A DNA stretch of 64,000 nucleotides, taken from assembly GCA_949126835.1 (NCBI GenBank), contig OX421499.1, positions 29,426,490 to 29,490,489 of the forward strand, read 5' to 3'. A program made the translations under genes and the position numbers. Source of the stretch: Anisus vortex. Lineage: Eukaryota > Mollusca > Gastropoda > Planorbidae. The notes beneath the pieces were generated by a model that did no database searches, was not told the DNA's origin, and worked only from the letters and a program-made list of their open reading frames with translations. Of this stretch, positions 22,195-34,775 are shown piece by piece (within the stretch, counting starts at the first letter, position 1; each line of letters opens with the position of its first letter).

Positions 22195-23270
22195 TGAAGC
22201 CGAAACCAAAAGTTTAACTACAACTTCGACCGAAACCGAAAAATAAACCGAAAATGCGAAACAAATGATTTCAAAAGACTGCACATTTATGTGTAATATT
22301 AACTAGTTTATGGGCACTCTATTTGAGTAAACCATTTTTTGGAGTGATTAAATAATCCGTTATTATTAACTTCAGTCTTCTACTTCACATTGGGGATGTT
22401 AGGCCTAATATCGTGTTTTTTTTTATCACAACCTATTTTCATATTTTTTTACCCATTTTCGGTTCCCCCTCTCCGCCCCCGAGCAAAGTAAGTTAAAGTT
22501 TGGACAAGAAAAATTTGCATTGATTATACTAAAAAAATAATAGGAAGGACTATATATATATATACCATTGATAATTTGATACTAAGAACGTGGTGAAATC
22601 TTTAAAAAAAAAATAGTTGATTTTGGATTAGCAGAGGTCAAAAGCTGTAGTGTCATGAATTTAGAACTTTATAATTATAATATAAAGCAGTGGATGTTAG
22701 ATCTATATTGTGTTACACACATTAAAAGAATATTTGTAGAATATGAATAAAATCCCAGACACATCTATCTAGTGTTGACAGACGTCCGGCAAGAAAATTA
22801 ACCTTTTTTTTTAAAGAACCTTACATGCGCTGCAAAGTTGTTGTTTTTAATTGCCCAAGTTGCTTTTCAGTCTACATTAAATAAAATGTTGTGTCAGTTT
22901 TACTAATATACAATTATTGGGAGCTAATGTAATAAAACTGGGACACAGCTATGAAGGATTTCCTCCCGAAATACGGTTTTCGTTTAACATCCCAACTTCA
23001 CACAGATTAATTCACAACAGTTTAACTAAATGAAAGTATCAATAAACTGAGTAATAGATGCAGCAATAGCGTAGCATTATGAATTTTGAAAGTTAAAATA
23101 GATATTCGGTTGATGACCGAAAGTCCATATCAGTTTCGGCCGAAACCGTAAACAAATCGAAAACTAACCCTATGGCTTCGGCCGAAACCGAAAACACGCC
23201 GAAAAAGGGTTTTTGCCTATTTTCGGCGCCGATAACGAAGCCGAAACCGAATATCGGTAAGCGGTCTCTA
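22195..23270. mobile_element. probable DNA transposon with CCGAAACCGAAA subterminal repeats
   Basis: Two clusters of CGAAACCGAAA motifs lie about 0.9 kb apart (22197-22265 and 23100-23262), the second with TTCGGCCGAAACCG palindromes and a sharp end, AATATCGGTAAGCGGTCTC. Clustered subterminal motifs at both ends are typical of DNA transposon ends. No TSD was identified and no coding sequence was seen between them, so the boundaries are approximate. Confidence 0.45.
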
Positions 23271-23350
23271 AGGCCTATACATATATATTTATTAACAAAG
23301 ACAGTACCAACATAAATTGACCAGATCTCCCACGTCAACTCAATTGCCAA

Positions 23351-23381
23351 CCCCCCCCCCCCCCCCCCACACACACACACA
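23351..23381. repeat. C18 homopolymer followed by (AC)n
   Basis: Eighteen C, then an AC dinucleotide run. Likely unstable in length. Confidence 0.85.
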
Positions 23382-23606
23382 TAGTCTTAATATCACACCT
23401 TTATGCTCAGATAAACATTGGGCGGTAATCATTGATCAATGAAAACGCCGCTGTTCACCAGGGTGGGGTACAGTAGATCTCGATGAAAGTCGAACATATG
23501 CTCAGAGCAGCTAAGTCTTTTCTGATAGGCCTACTCGGTGTACGAGGCACAAAAGGCATACTTTACATTTTGTTACAGACACACAAAAAACACAGATATT
23601 TGTGAA

Positions 23607-23785
23607 GCCAGCTGGTCCAGCGGTTAGTTCACCGGACTGTCAATCAAAAACCAACTGACAGGTCGCGGGTTCTAGCCCTGCCACCGACGGATCCCTGTCG
23701 CCCTGCAGGAGTTTTGGGCCTAGTGGACGTAATAATCTTCTATCTAGATTCTAGAAGGAATGTCTGTAAACTTATAAGAATAAGA
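23607..23785 (+). mobile_element. second type of tRNA-derived SINE
   Basis: GCTGGTCCAGCGGTTAG resembles a tRNA A box, and GGTCGCGGGTTCTAGCCC a B box about 50 bases later, with ACTGTCA and TGACAGG able to form an anticodon stem. Downstream is unrelated body sequence (GGATCCCTGTCGCCC and onwards). The loop is too long and the acceptor stem missing for a functional tRNA gene. Confidence 0.55.
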
Positions 23786-24289
23786 TTTTATTAGGCATAG
23801 GCCTATTCGTTGCTATGAAAATAGTTGTTCATGGGAACGATCATGGACGCCAGAAAAAAAGGAGAGGGGGACAACAATACCTTTTGGTTATGCTAAATTT
23901 GTCAAAATATTTACATTTTCTTCAAAATACGTTATTTTGCACCCGCCCTCCAACCCTTACACCCTCCTACAAAACTTTCTGTGGACGCCCATTGGAACGA
24001 CTCGTGTACCAACGACTGCCGTTCCATAAGCCTAATACGCTGCTCCATTGCATAATCTTTTGCATTCTTCAAATCACAGGAAGTAAATAGTGAGTGTAAA
24101 AAGAAGACCGCCAGACAACATGCAATCACTCTTTTCTTGGCTGCTCAAAACCAGAAATCAATAATTTTGTTCGCAGACGTCTCTGCTCCTATGTAAAAAG
24201 GCACTGGGTTTAATAATGGGAATCGAAGATCATAATTAACAAAAATAGCAACAAAAATAAACGGCAAAATCTTAATTACACGAGCCATT

Positions 24290-24353
24290 TAAAAGAGGGT
24301 AGCGAGCCACAAAATGCTTTGCGAGCCATATTTAATAGTTTACCCACCCCTGT
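24290..24353. repeat. terminal fragment of another hAT-like element
   Basis: GCGAGCCACAAAATGC and GCGAGCCATATTTAATAG lead to GTTTACCCACCCCTG, the form of a hAT right end (compare CAGGGGTGGGTAAAC). No left end or duplication was found. Confidence 0.4.
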
Positions 24354-24585
24354 ATGGGATTTTTTACGTAGATCAGTGGCTTTTTTTTTCATTAGGCTTT
24401 TGAGGCGAAATACAAATAAAAAGCACATCATTTAGACGAAAAAAAACAACTAGCTTCCGCTTTTTTTTTAATGCTTACGACTATTGTTTAGTATTCTAGT
24501 AAGAATGTTTTGATGGCTGGATAGGTGAATTAGGTGTAAAATCGTTGTAACAGATTAATAAAAAAAAAACATTTAAAAAAAGAAA

Positions 24586-27500
24586 ATGGGTGGCTTAGAT
24601 AATGCCAATCCTGTAGTTTTTCAAGCGACTAAAGAACGTGGAATTTCGCCAGAAGAAGAAGACGATGGCATTGTTGATAAGTTTGACGCTAGAGAAATAT
24701 TCGGTAAGCCGAAAAATAGGCCCACCGTACTACTCTAACTCTAACTAGCCTACTTAGCCTACTAACTTTACTAAACTAAGTATAAGTACTACGTAGCCGC
24801 AGCGACATCGGCATACTCCTACTATCACGATGTTGATATTATCATGTGACATATCAATATTATTTTTAATCAAGTGACAGTGTCTATGCCATAGTCAGCA
24901 TAGTCACATTCACATAGTGACATAGCACATAGACATAGGATAATAGGCCTAGGCCTAGGCCTATATATTTGGGAGTATAGTTATATAGCTATTATAGGAG
25001 GCCTATTCACTTGTAGTGTCGCTGTAATCGTAGTCATATGTGAAGACTATCACTATACTGACTATGTCACTATGTGTCTATGTGTAGAGTATAGAGTAGA
25101 TATAATATATTGTAATTAGACGTTGACTCAAACCCAGTGGTCGACAGTCATTATTAGGGCCCAGATTTTATAGTACTAATTGTAGAGTTTAGTAACCAGA
25201 ACATAAAAAAACTTCAAAATACATTCTCATTCATTAGGTAAAAATTTTTGAAGTGGCTATTCGGACCCGATAGACTTAGTAATAAATAGCCTAGTTAGTA
25301 TCGGTTAGTTTATATAGGTTAGGGATGGCTTTGTAGTATTTTTGGTAATAGTTAGTATCGGTTAGGTTATAAAGGTAGGGATATATTTGTTGTTTTTTTT
25401 TGCTATTTCTTATAAATATGTTAAGACAAATATATTTTGTGCTTTTCACCCTCTTTTTAAATGTTTTTTTATGAGTTCTAATGAATTCCAACTGAAGCTG
25501 GGTCCGAATAGCCATTTCAAGCTAAAGTCTAAAGAGACACGGGTCCAAGAATTTATTTAAAGAAATTGGTAGGCTTACAGTTGTACATATTGTCATACCG
25601 TACCTCTGTTCTGATCTCGGGTTTGATTATATAGAATATAGGCACTGTAAATGTAAAGGAGCAGCGAAGATTTATTTTGGCAAAAGTCCCAAAAGTCGAT
25701 CCTAAAATTTTAGGAGCTGCTTCTCAAATCACCGAGTCCATATATATAATTGTGTTAAAAGTAAACAAATCCTAGAAATTACCTGAAATTTATAGATATT
25801 TCTTTGCAATGAAATGTCATGAAATTAAGGATCTGTAAAAGATAAGTTGTACGTTATAAGCCTAGGCCTATTTAGTGCTAGGGCCTGTATGTTTATTTCA
25901 TGTCATGGTATGGTTTTCTTGATTTTGGAGTACTTGGAGGCATTGGCATTGGTGCTATAATTCAGATACCTAATAACTTTTTAGTCTTAATCATAAGGCT
26001 TGATATAACTATGCCCTATGGCACATACAATGTGCCACTGGTCTAATGAAGTAAAAAAGTGAATATTAGATTTTTTTTTTGTAGGCCTATATACTATAAA
26101 TGTAGTATTGATTTTATTATAGTTTAGTATTATAAGCATATATATTTTAAATTATAAGCATATATATTTTAAATTTCTTATTCTTCCTAGATCATATGAA
26201 AATTGTAGTGGTAAATAAGAAAAATAGTTCTGTGATATTATAATATCTTCTCTAAATAAAGGTTGGCAAACATTCACTATTGAATATGATAAAAGAAAAA
26301 ATAAATTCCCCAAAAAGTCAAGACTGTTGAAATAAAGTTCATGCAAAATGCAGAAATTATATTCTAATTTTCTGTCTAAAATGGAGCCTATTAAAAAAAG
26401 TCAATGTTCTCAACAGCAAAGAAAACTGTAAAAATCTATTATAGTTTGTCATGATTATTATCAACATATTTGAAATATTAAAAATATATTTTCAACTTAA
26501 ACACTTATAGGTTTTTATAGGCCTACACATAAAATGTATATTTTAATTGCTTATTAAAATAGAACTGTTTGTTAATTTTTTCTAGATTTGATTCGTGTGA
26601 TCAATGATCCAGAACATCCGCTGACACTTGAAGAATTAAATGTTGTCGAAGAAAGCAAAGTAAAAGTAGGTAAATTATAACATAATAACCAGATTGGCTA
26701 GTTAAAATTTTGTGGAAAGAAAGACAAAATATAATTCATACTTTAATTAATATCAAGTAAATATTGAAAATCATTGAAAGGGCTGCCTATTTATGATTTT
26801 TACTACCGGACCTCCCTACCCATACGCGTTGGGCGTATATTTGTACGTTTTAGGATATAAAATACGGCTTTTACATCGAGCGTCTTAAAAATACTACTTC
26901 TTGAACGGAAAAAAAAATGATTTAGCAATTTTTCGTTTTATTTCTTTTCTTTTTGGTAATTAGACGATCACTAAACCACAGTTACATAAAACAGATGTTT
27001 TGATTGGTCAAAAATGGATATCGTCTGTTTTCAAAAGTATGGCTGACAGCAAACTTAAACCGCGTGCACGAAATCATGAAACAGATGACGAAGAAGCTAT
27101 CAAGTCTGCTCCGAGTAAAAAAGCGAAGGTGTAATGGACTACTCGAAGGCCAAACTGGCCCTGCAATGATGACTTGTTGAAGCATGCAGAAGTGGCAGAT
27201 GTCAAATTACAGGAGTCTTGCAGATTCAGCAATCTGGAATTCATCATCGACAGATTTCCTGTCCTGGTCGCCAACATTTCACTAGACAAAGTTGCTGAGC
27301 AGTTCTGCCTATATGTGTCAGGCCGCATCAAGGACAGAATTGATCGCATGTGGTTTTCTATTGCTGAAATGAAGCATGAAGATACTGACAGCTTGATGTT
27401 TGAAGACTTGGCGAATGTGATGCTCGGGCTTCTCACCATACCACACAGCAGTGCCCACTGCGAACGTGTTTTCAGCTGTCAGGAAGAACCGGACACCACA

Positions 27501-30500
27501 GCGTTCCTCAATGTCTGACCAGACCTTGGAGAGCTTTCTGGTGCTCAAATCCTGACGAATGGGCATTGTGGAGTCTGTAAAGGCTCTTAATGATAAAGAC
27601 TTAAAACTGCTGAAATGGGCATACTACCAGAGTCTAAAGAAGCTTGACCAAACAACTAACTGAGGTAACCAAAGGGAGGAGGACAGAAAAATTATTGAAC
27701 ACACACCAGCTGTCTATTTCATTAACATTTGCAACATACATTTATTAAAGTGTGCTGAAAATACAAAACAGATTGTCTTTGCTTGTTTTTAACATTAAAT
27801 GAAACAACTGTTTTAATTTTAATGACTGTTATTTTGAATAATTGGTGCGATAGATGACAATTATTATTGCTAAGTACACTTGACCTCGGAAAAGTACACT
27901 TTAGCCTTCTCAAGAATACTCCAAGTGTTTTTCCAGAGTAGACAGGTCTCCAATCGTATGGTCCTTCATGATAAATCCCTTTTTTTTTAAATTGCAGAAA
28001 ATGTCAGAAATAAAGTATGTCTTTTAGTCTGATAGGGTGCAGCATTCCTGAATAATTACTTCATTTTTTTTTAGTTTTTTTTAGTTGAATATCACTTTAA
28101 AATCTACAACTTTCTATGAATTATTAACACTCTATTTCTAAAGAAAAAAAGAAAACTTTTACCACATTTCATGTTATTACCTTAGCTAAGTTGTAATATT
28201 AATTTGATTAAAAAAAAATTAATAGGTTGCAGAATTTCTTTCTCATATTTATAATACTCTTTTTAACATACATAGGTTGATGATGATGCAAACGCAGTTC
28301 ATATATACTTCACACCCACAATTCCCCATTGTAGTATGGCTACACTCATTGGTTTATCCATAAGGGTCAAGCTTTTGAGGTCACTTCCTTCAAGGTTTAA
28401 GGTTTGTATAATTAATACAGCTTTCATTTTATCTATAATACTAAAACTTCACCACAACCTACAAGCTTACTGTTACCAAGGTTACTCAAATACATATTTT
28501 TTTTTAAAGGTTGATGTTGAAATTTCACCTGGAACTCATGATTCAGAGACAGCTGGTAAGTTGGTCATTTTGTTAGCACAAAGCAGTAATATTAGTACAG
28601 CAATTCTTAGGTCGGATCTTTGGAAAGCTAATTGATTTTACTTTCTATCATTCTATTGAGCTAAACCTTGGCACATATATGTGTTTCTGGTGCTTAACAC
28701 ATTAAATTCAAATTTTAGTGAATAATGATGCACATTTTAAAATCCTTAATTAAAAGCACCGGACTGAAAAATTTTTCCCTATTTTTAAATCATTGATAGA
28801 TCTATTAATAGTATTAGCTTTACTTTTTTATTTTTTTAATTCTTTGTGGGAGTCAAATAGAAAAATCTTCAGAAAGCTAATAATGCATCGAAAGGATTCA
28901 TTTTTAAAAAGTTGTTTTTATCGGTTGTTTAGTTTACACTATGAGTTAATATATCTGTATGTGAAAGTGAAAGAATTGACACACGATCTACAATGATATA
29001 AATGGGACACTATAGGACTGGCTGATGTCCGCTGGACAGGATTTGGAGAAACCTCAAGAGACGAGGGCCACAAAATAGGGGATTAATCCAAGCATCAATA
29101 TGGCATTAAGAAACCTCACAAAAACACTACAGAAGCCAGCTTCAGTAATCGAGGACATCAATGGTCAGCTCCTTACTGAAAACACATCTGTACTTCGACG
29201 TTGGACAAAATACTTCGTATAATTACAAGACCGACCCTGATACAAGCATACTACAGGGATGCCAGTTTTCCCCCTAAAGCCGGATTTCAGGCTTTTTGAA
29301 ATAGACAAACAATTAGCTGTTCCTCCCCTTCTTTTACACATGCTGCTTATGTAAAGTTTGTAAGTACACCACTATTTGCATTGCATAATTAGTTAGGCTA
29401 AATTAAAAATATTGTTTATGGTTTGTGTCACTATACGTATTGTCGCGCGTTAAAGCTTGCATATTAGTTTTTGGAGAGAAACAAATTTTCAGGCTTTTTT
29501 GTCTAGGCCTGCTGGCATCCCTGATACTACAGAACAAACAGGAAAGAGAGTTGGAGGAATTACCAGTGCTTCTGAGTGAGGTCAAAGAAGAAGTATGAAG
29601 TTTAAAGGAAGACAAGTCATGTTGAAATATTGAAATATGGGGGTGTAGCTGTAACCAAAACACTTACAACAATCTGCCAGAAGATGTGGGGAAAATAAAA
29701 AAAAATGGCCAATGGAATGGACCCAGTCACTCATAATACCACTACCCATTAAAGGCAATATAAAACAATGCCAGAACTACAGGACAATCAGTCTCATCAG
29801 CCACCCTGCAAGGTAATGCTAAAAGTTATCCTCAATAGACTGAAACCTCTGGTTGAGGAATTACTGGCAGAAGAACAGGCAGGTTTCAGACCAGGCAGAA
29901 TCACAATGGAGCGGATTTTCAACTGTTGCTTGCTCATAGAAATAGAAAAACACAACACCAACATGAACTCCATCATAACTTCATAGACTTCAAGGAAGCC
30001 TTTCATTTTGTGTCGCATGAAGGACTATGGCAAGCGATGAGAAGCTACAACATTGAAGAAGGGCACAGGCGATTGATGCACTCTACAATCAGGCAAGCAG
30101 TGCAGTTCAACTCAATGGTTGTATGGGAACTTCTTCAAGATGTCATTGGAGTTTGTCAAGGTTGCATTCTATCACCAGCCTTCCTAGAAAAAATCATGCA
30201 GGAAAACACTAGATGACTACCACACATCCATCTCTATTGGTGGAAGATTCCTATGCAATCTAAGATGATATCGACCTAATGGCATAAATGCATAACAAGA
30301 ATCCTTCAAATCTCCTACCTAGAACACAGGACTAATCCTCCATTGCAGGCCCTCAAGAACCCATTATGGCAACACTCAAGCGGCGCAAGCTGACATGATT
30401 CCATCATGTGTTGCGGAATAACAACCTGCCAAAAACCATCCTCCAAGGCATTGTAGTAGGTGGACGACGGAGAGGCCGTCAGCGGAAATGCTGCTTCGAC

Positions 30501-30887
30501 AATAAAAAAGAATTGGACAAAGCTGCAAATGACTGAACTATTGACAGCCGCTCGGATAGGTAAAAATGGAGAAAGATGACTGCTGAGGTGTCCATAACTG
30601 TCAAGAAATTGATGATGAGTTAATATAGTTAATAGTGTAGATCCGTACGGAAATCTCTTTTTGAGACTCATAAGCTTTTTGAAAAAAAGCTCAACAATTA
30701 TAACACCTGATATCAGATTTGAGTATTTATACTAATTGTGTTAAACAACATGTTTGATAGTTTCATGGCTTAGTTTTCTTTTGTTTATAAATCCCCAGTG
30801 AACAAACAACTAGCTGACAAAGAAAGAGTAGCGGCTGCATTAGAAAACTCACATCTGTTGGAAGTGGTCAACCAGTGTTTATCTTAA
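24586..30887 (+). CDS. CIAO2B: CIAO2B (FAM96B/MIP18/galla-2), cytosolic iron-sulfur assembly component 2B
   Basis: Five coding exons: 24586-24703, 26586-26665, 28276-28401, 28510-28555 and 30799-30887, all joined in phase by GT-AG introns, giving 152 aa (human about 163, fly about 156). In the family this protein works with CIAO1 and MMS19 in the CIA targeting complex that hands Fe-S clusters to cytosolic and nuclear apoproteins. Diagnostic strings: [20 protein letters not shown] across exons 1-2, [17 protein letters not shown] with the conserved reactive cysteine at residue 85, and [20 protein letters not shown] in exon 5. These favour CIAO2B over CIAO2A. The exon 2 donor is ambiguous (after 26659 or 26665); I chose 26665 because it keeps the length of the fly protein without a gap. 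Intron 1 holds a MITE, intron 2 a transposase relic, intron 4 an RTE-like relic. Confidence 0.96.
24890..25110. repeat. imperfect inverted repeat around a TAGGCCTA palindrome
   Basis: In intron 1 of CIAO2B. TAGGCCTAGGCCTAGGCCTA (about 24946) is flanked by sequence rich in CACATAGTGACATAG on the left and CTATGTCACTATGTG on the right, which are complementary. The arms match only in part. Confidence 0.5.
25248..25520. mobile_element. MITE with about 20-bp inverted ends, in CIAO2B intron 1
   Basis: TTGAAGTGGCTATTCGGACC at the left and GGTCCGAATAGCCATTTCAA at the right are inverted copies with one mismatch. The interior contains a duplicated GTTAGTATCGGTTAG segment. I could not identify a target-site duplication, so the superfamily is open. 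Confidence 0.7.
26985..27662 (+). pseudogene. hAT-type transposase C-terminal relic in CIAO2B intron 2
   Basis: A frame ending at the TAA at 27133 has a basic tail SAPSKKAKV. After it, 27180-27475 reads [16 protein letters not shown] and later [20 protein letters not shown], the type of C-terminal motif found in hAT dimerisation domains and in domesticated relatives. A one-base shift near 27477 is needed to continue into [20 protein letters not shown] and a TGA. Intronic, frameshifted, and in the same orientation as CIAO2B. It could equally derive from a domesticated hAT-like host gene. Confidence 0.6.
28985..30640 (+). pseudogene. RTE-like LINE relic in CIAO2B intron 4
   Basis: Degenerate fragments in order: an endonuclease-like [11 protein letters not shown] near 29018; reverse transcriptase pieces [20 protein letters not shown] (about 29836-29895) and ILSPAF preceded by GVCQGC (about 30150); and a C-terminal segment near 30440-30540 ([20 protein letters not shown] with one substitution). 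Stops and frameshifts are frequent and the catalytic YADD-type box is not found. It is split by a 270-bp inverted-repeat element at 29254-29523. Confidence 0.75.
29254..29523. mobile_element. 270-bp MITE with perfect 12-bp TIR nested in the LINE relic
   Basis: Ends are CAGGGATGCCAG and CTGGCATCCCTG, perfect inverted copies. ATACTA directly flanks both sides (29248-29253 and 29524-29529). Deleting the element restores the LINE reading [11 protein letters not shown], which confirms the insertion point. A 6-bp duplication is atypical for hAT (8 bp); an 8-bp ATACTACA with loss of two bases at the left junction also fits. Confidence 0.82.
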
Positions 30888-32165
30888 ACTTAAGGAAGTA
30901 TTAACCTGCAGACAATTTTAGGTCAGTTCAAATAATGCTGGCACATTATTCCATATAATCTAGAAGTGGAAGAAAAGAGAGGAGCAGATCTCTTCATTTA
31001 TTTTTCATGTTGTCTCTAATAACATGAGTTTTTAGCATTGCCTTTATTTTATTGGGGGTATCATTTATGGCTTTTTGAAAATGTGTAATTATTTGTTTTT
31101 TTTTTAAATACTCTCTTAAAGTCATGACTAAAGTTTCAACTGAATTAGTTTAGGTTTTTATCCAATTTTCTTCTTTCTTGAAATTGGAGTCACTCTACAT
31201 CATTAATCTAAGCAGTACCCCTATGTATGGTCACAGGCACATCCAGGATTGCAAGTTAATTGGGGGAGTGGGGAGTACTAAAAATGGCGCGTAGTGTAAG
31301 GGAGGCATATAGTATTGGGGGGAGGAGGGAATAGTGCCCTGCAAAGGGTGAGTGTGTGTGTATGAGGTTGGGGGCAAGGGAGGTTGGCAGGCAATTTCTG
31401 AAATAGTGCTTGTTTTCCCATTGAACTATTGAGAAAACATTATTTATCAATACCGGTAGTTGAAAGTAAAAAATTATGCTTCTAATCTGTTTTATAACAA
31501 GTTTACAACTCAATGTAGAAAACTGTCCATTAACATTTGTGGAAAAAAGTAAACAATAAGTCTAAAATTTACTGGTTAGCTTACCTTTTTGTTCTCCTCT
31601 CAACCCTCAGCATTAACCAATGAATGAACTTAGCATTGCTTGATGCTTGAATTTTTTTTTTATTGACCCTCTTGAAGTCTTCATTTGTTGGAATTTTATT
31701 CTGATGCAAGGTCATGTTTTTGTTCACAAAAAAGCAATTATTTAATAGCTTTATACAAAATTTTTGGTCTTTCTGTAAATATTATGAGAATGAACACCCC
31801 CCAAAAAAGTATATTGATAACATATTACATGAAATTTCGATTGTACTAGTGTAATTAAAAAAACTGATTCTTAATGTTATGTATGTAATTTTTTTATATA
31901 ATGATGATGGCATTGAGTGACAAGCTTTTTTTCTTTCATGGTAACTTTGAAATAAAAACAATATCTGGAACACAATTTTGTTTTTTCTTTTGTCACCAGT
32001 TCTGTTATGTTTGTAATACTTTAATTCTATTAGCTCTAGATATCTGTAACCATATAGTAAATAAAAATATTGTCAAGGTTATAACACCAATGTGAAGTAT
32101 TGTACTAGTACCGATATACTGATTATATTGCCTTCAGGGCATGTTGAAAAATAGCTGGAACAGAA
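30888..32165. other. non-coding downstream of CIAO2B
   Basis: Probably includes the CIAO2B 3' untranslated region, whose end I cannot place. The rest is AT-rich; 31255-31380 is G-rich on the plus strand. No further exon recognised. Confidence 0.5.
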
Positions 32166-34775
32166 AACCTTAATTTGGCTAATTTTTAAAAAAAATTATT
32201 ATAACTTCAACTTTATGGGCTGATTAAAAAATAAATATTAGAACTTCAACTTTATAAGCTAATTAAAAAAACAAATAAATTTCAGGGTTCGTACGGATCA
32301 TGGAATTTTGGAAAAGTTTTGGAAAATTGATAGGACCATTTCCAGTATGAAAAAGTTTTGGAAAAATGCATTTTGATAACTGGATCATGGAAATGTTTTG
32401 GAATTTTTTAATTTAGAAATTTTATTCGAAAATTTGGCTGAACCTGATTTTTTTTCTTTTCCAACACGCGCATCTATATATTATAAATACCCGGTACGCT
32501 AATTCCGCTTTTCTTGCAAACCTCTCATGTGTAAATTACGGGAAGCTCTCTTGTCTCGCTTTTTTTAGTCCGGTGAAGATGGTACCAGCCTATGCTTGCC
32601 ACTCACCCCTTTCTCTTCTTCCCCAACAGTTTGGTGTCTGCTAGACAAGATAAGTTAACAGACCTGTCAACCCTTTTGATTTTCTCAGAGTTTTACAGAT
32701 TTTTACCCCTCATTCCACCCATTCCGACAAAAACCTTAAAAATCCGATTTTCGGAACATTATAAGTACAAGTTTTAATATTTTTTTTAACCGCTATAAAA
32801 AACAAAAATCCATGATGCAAGAAGTGGATCGTTTAGATTATTCCATTTTCGTTTTTTTCTTTTGTACTTCCGTTAACGAAAGCGCATCGCGGGCTGATAA
32901 CTTTCACTTTCATGGTTTGCACTTGCACTACGCCTACGCTGATATTTGATAGCCAAAGCTGGTTGTTACTAAATGTTTTCGTGTTAAAACGTGGCCGCTA
33001 AAGACCGATTACAACCTATTTTCATAAAAAAATGTCGCAATTTCGAAATAAAAACGACCCGATATAAAATAAATAACAAAAACAATGAATCTCTAGGCCT
33101 ACCGATGCACTTCCAGCCATGCCTTATGAATACTTATGATATATTAATGATTACCGGCTATCACATTTGTTAAAATACAATTTTGTGTGACATCGAGATC
33201 TAGTAGCCCTGTTATATTTTCTTGGAAAGCGTCACATTTTTAGCTCTAGGTCTAGATGTCTACATATCTGTATTATAAACGCTTTTTATTCTTTTACTTT
33301 TCGACTGACTATTAAAAAACAAAAGTTGAATAGTCTATTATTTAGGGCACTAGGACTAGGACTAAAAAAAAAATGTGGGTCAAAATAACTACCGAAAATT
33401 TTATATATTTTCTAAAAAATGCGTAGGCCTATACTATAGCCTATAGTTATACCATAGCGGCATAGCAGTGCATAGCCTGTCATGTTGCTCACTATTATCT
33501 AGTACTAGGTTAGCTATAGGCCTATGACCATATAAGGATAGGCTATACATTATAAGGTATAGGCTAAATATGAAGAGGCCTGTTACTAGCATTTTTAGTA
33601 GGTCTATTAGTTACTAGTATCCTACTATTTAGGCCTATTACTAGGCCTAGGCTATGGAGCCTTTATTACAGTATTTAGCTTTATAATTATTGATATTCTG
33701 TAAAGTTAAATACACAGATTGCTATTAATTAAAACTTTAAACTAATTACATTAATAACAAACAATAGGCCTACTAGTTATTTTCTTTCCAATTGTAAATG
33801 CATAACTTGTGCTACATATCAATACAGTAGGCCCTATTATAAAGTTTTCATTATTAATAGTCTGTCACAATCTGATTTACTAATAAATCAAGCTGGGAAT
33901 TAATTCGTCTGCTCTATTGGTGATGAACTCTCTTATTATTTTTCCCTATTTTATTATTAATATTGTTTTTTTTTTTACTACTCTCTTTTGTTTTCTTGTT
34001 TAACTTCTTTTTTTTTTTATTGTAAACAGTTTTATATCAATACAAGCTAAATTGCCCTGCGTTGCCCGGTTGGGAAAAAAAACAGGACTGTATAAGGTGC
34101 AGATAAAAATTGTATAAACTACAATTAAAAGAAAGCTATAAATCTAATAATAATTAAATGTTTTTTTTTACTGAAGACGTTTAGGAAAGAAATTTAAAAT
34201 AAATATTGTAGGCCCCCTAATCGGGTAACAAAATAGGCAAGTATTTTTATGTACTCTAAATTGCCCGTAGATTTACAATGTCTTTTGTTTTTAAAAGTAA
34301 TGTTAATTGAAATTTTTTTTTTTGAAATAAAGGTATAGACTAACTGGAGAATGGAACCCGGGTCGCCCGCATGGCAGCCCGATACGTTAACCTCTTAGCT
34401 AGTAAAGTAACATGTCCCTTGTGAAAAATTATTAGACACTATATAGGCCTAGGCCTAGATCAGTGACACAAAACTCACGTGTTTTCAAATTGACCAATGG
34501 GGATCGGTTTACTTGCAAACACTGACTTTATATATGTATAGATTTCATTGGTATATTTATGGATTTTTACTCAAAAGAGGGTCTTGGAAATTTTGTACAT
34601 TATCATGGAAAAGTTTTGGAAATGTCATGGAAATTTTTTAATCCAAAGTTGTGGGAACCCTGATTAATATAACTTCAACTTTATGGACTAATTGAAAAAA
34701 TTATTCTTATAACTTCAACTTTATTGCCTAATTTAAAAAATAATTATTCTAACGTCAACTTCATTGACAACAGAT
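32166..34775. repeat. AACTTCAACTTTATxxxCTAATT tandem repeat, split by an insertion
   Basis: Degenerate units of roughly 45 bases with AACTTCAACTTTAT occur at about 32203 and 32242, then resume after the 32283-34662 insertion at about 34671, 34710 and 34752. The original array was continuous. Confidence 0.7.
32283..34662. mobile_element. 2.4-kb non-coding element with CAGGGTTC ends
   Basis: The left end is CAGGGTTCGTACGG and the right end reverse complements to CAGGGTTCCCACAA (first eight bases identical). Both ends carry direct copies of CATGGAA and GGAAAAGTTTTGGAAA. The interior, rich in TAGGCCTA, has no transposase. No clear target duplication was found. Position 34345-34400 holds a reverse-oriented tRNA-like B box (GAACCCGGGTC on the plus strand), possibly a SINE head carried inside. 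Confidence 0.6.

Noticed and set aside
23607..23700. tRNA gene
   Set aside because: A and B boxes are present but the acceptor stem is absent and the arm spacing is wrong; better read as a SINE head.
34345..34405. tRNA gene on the minus strand
   Set aside because: B-box-like GACCCGGGTTC exists, but I could not pair the anticodon or acceptor stems.
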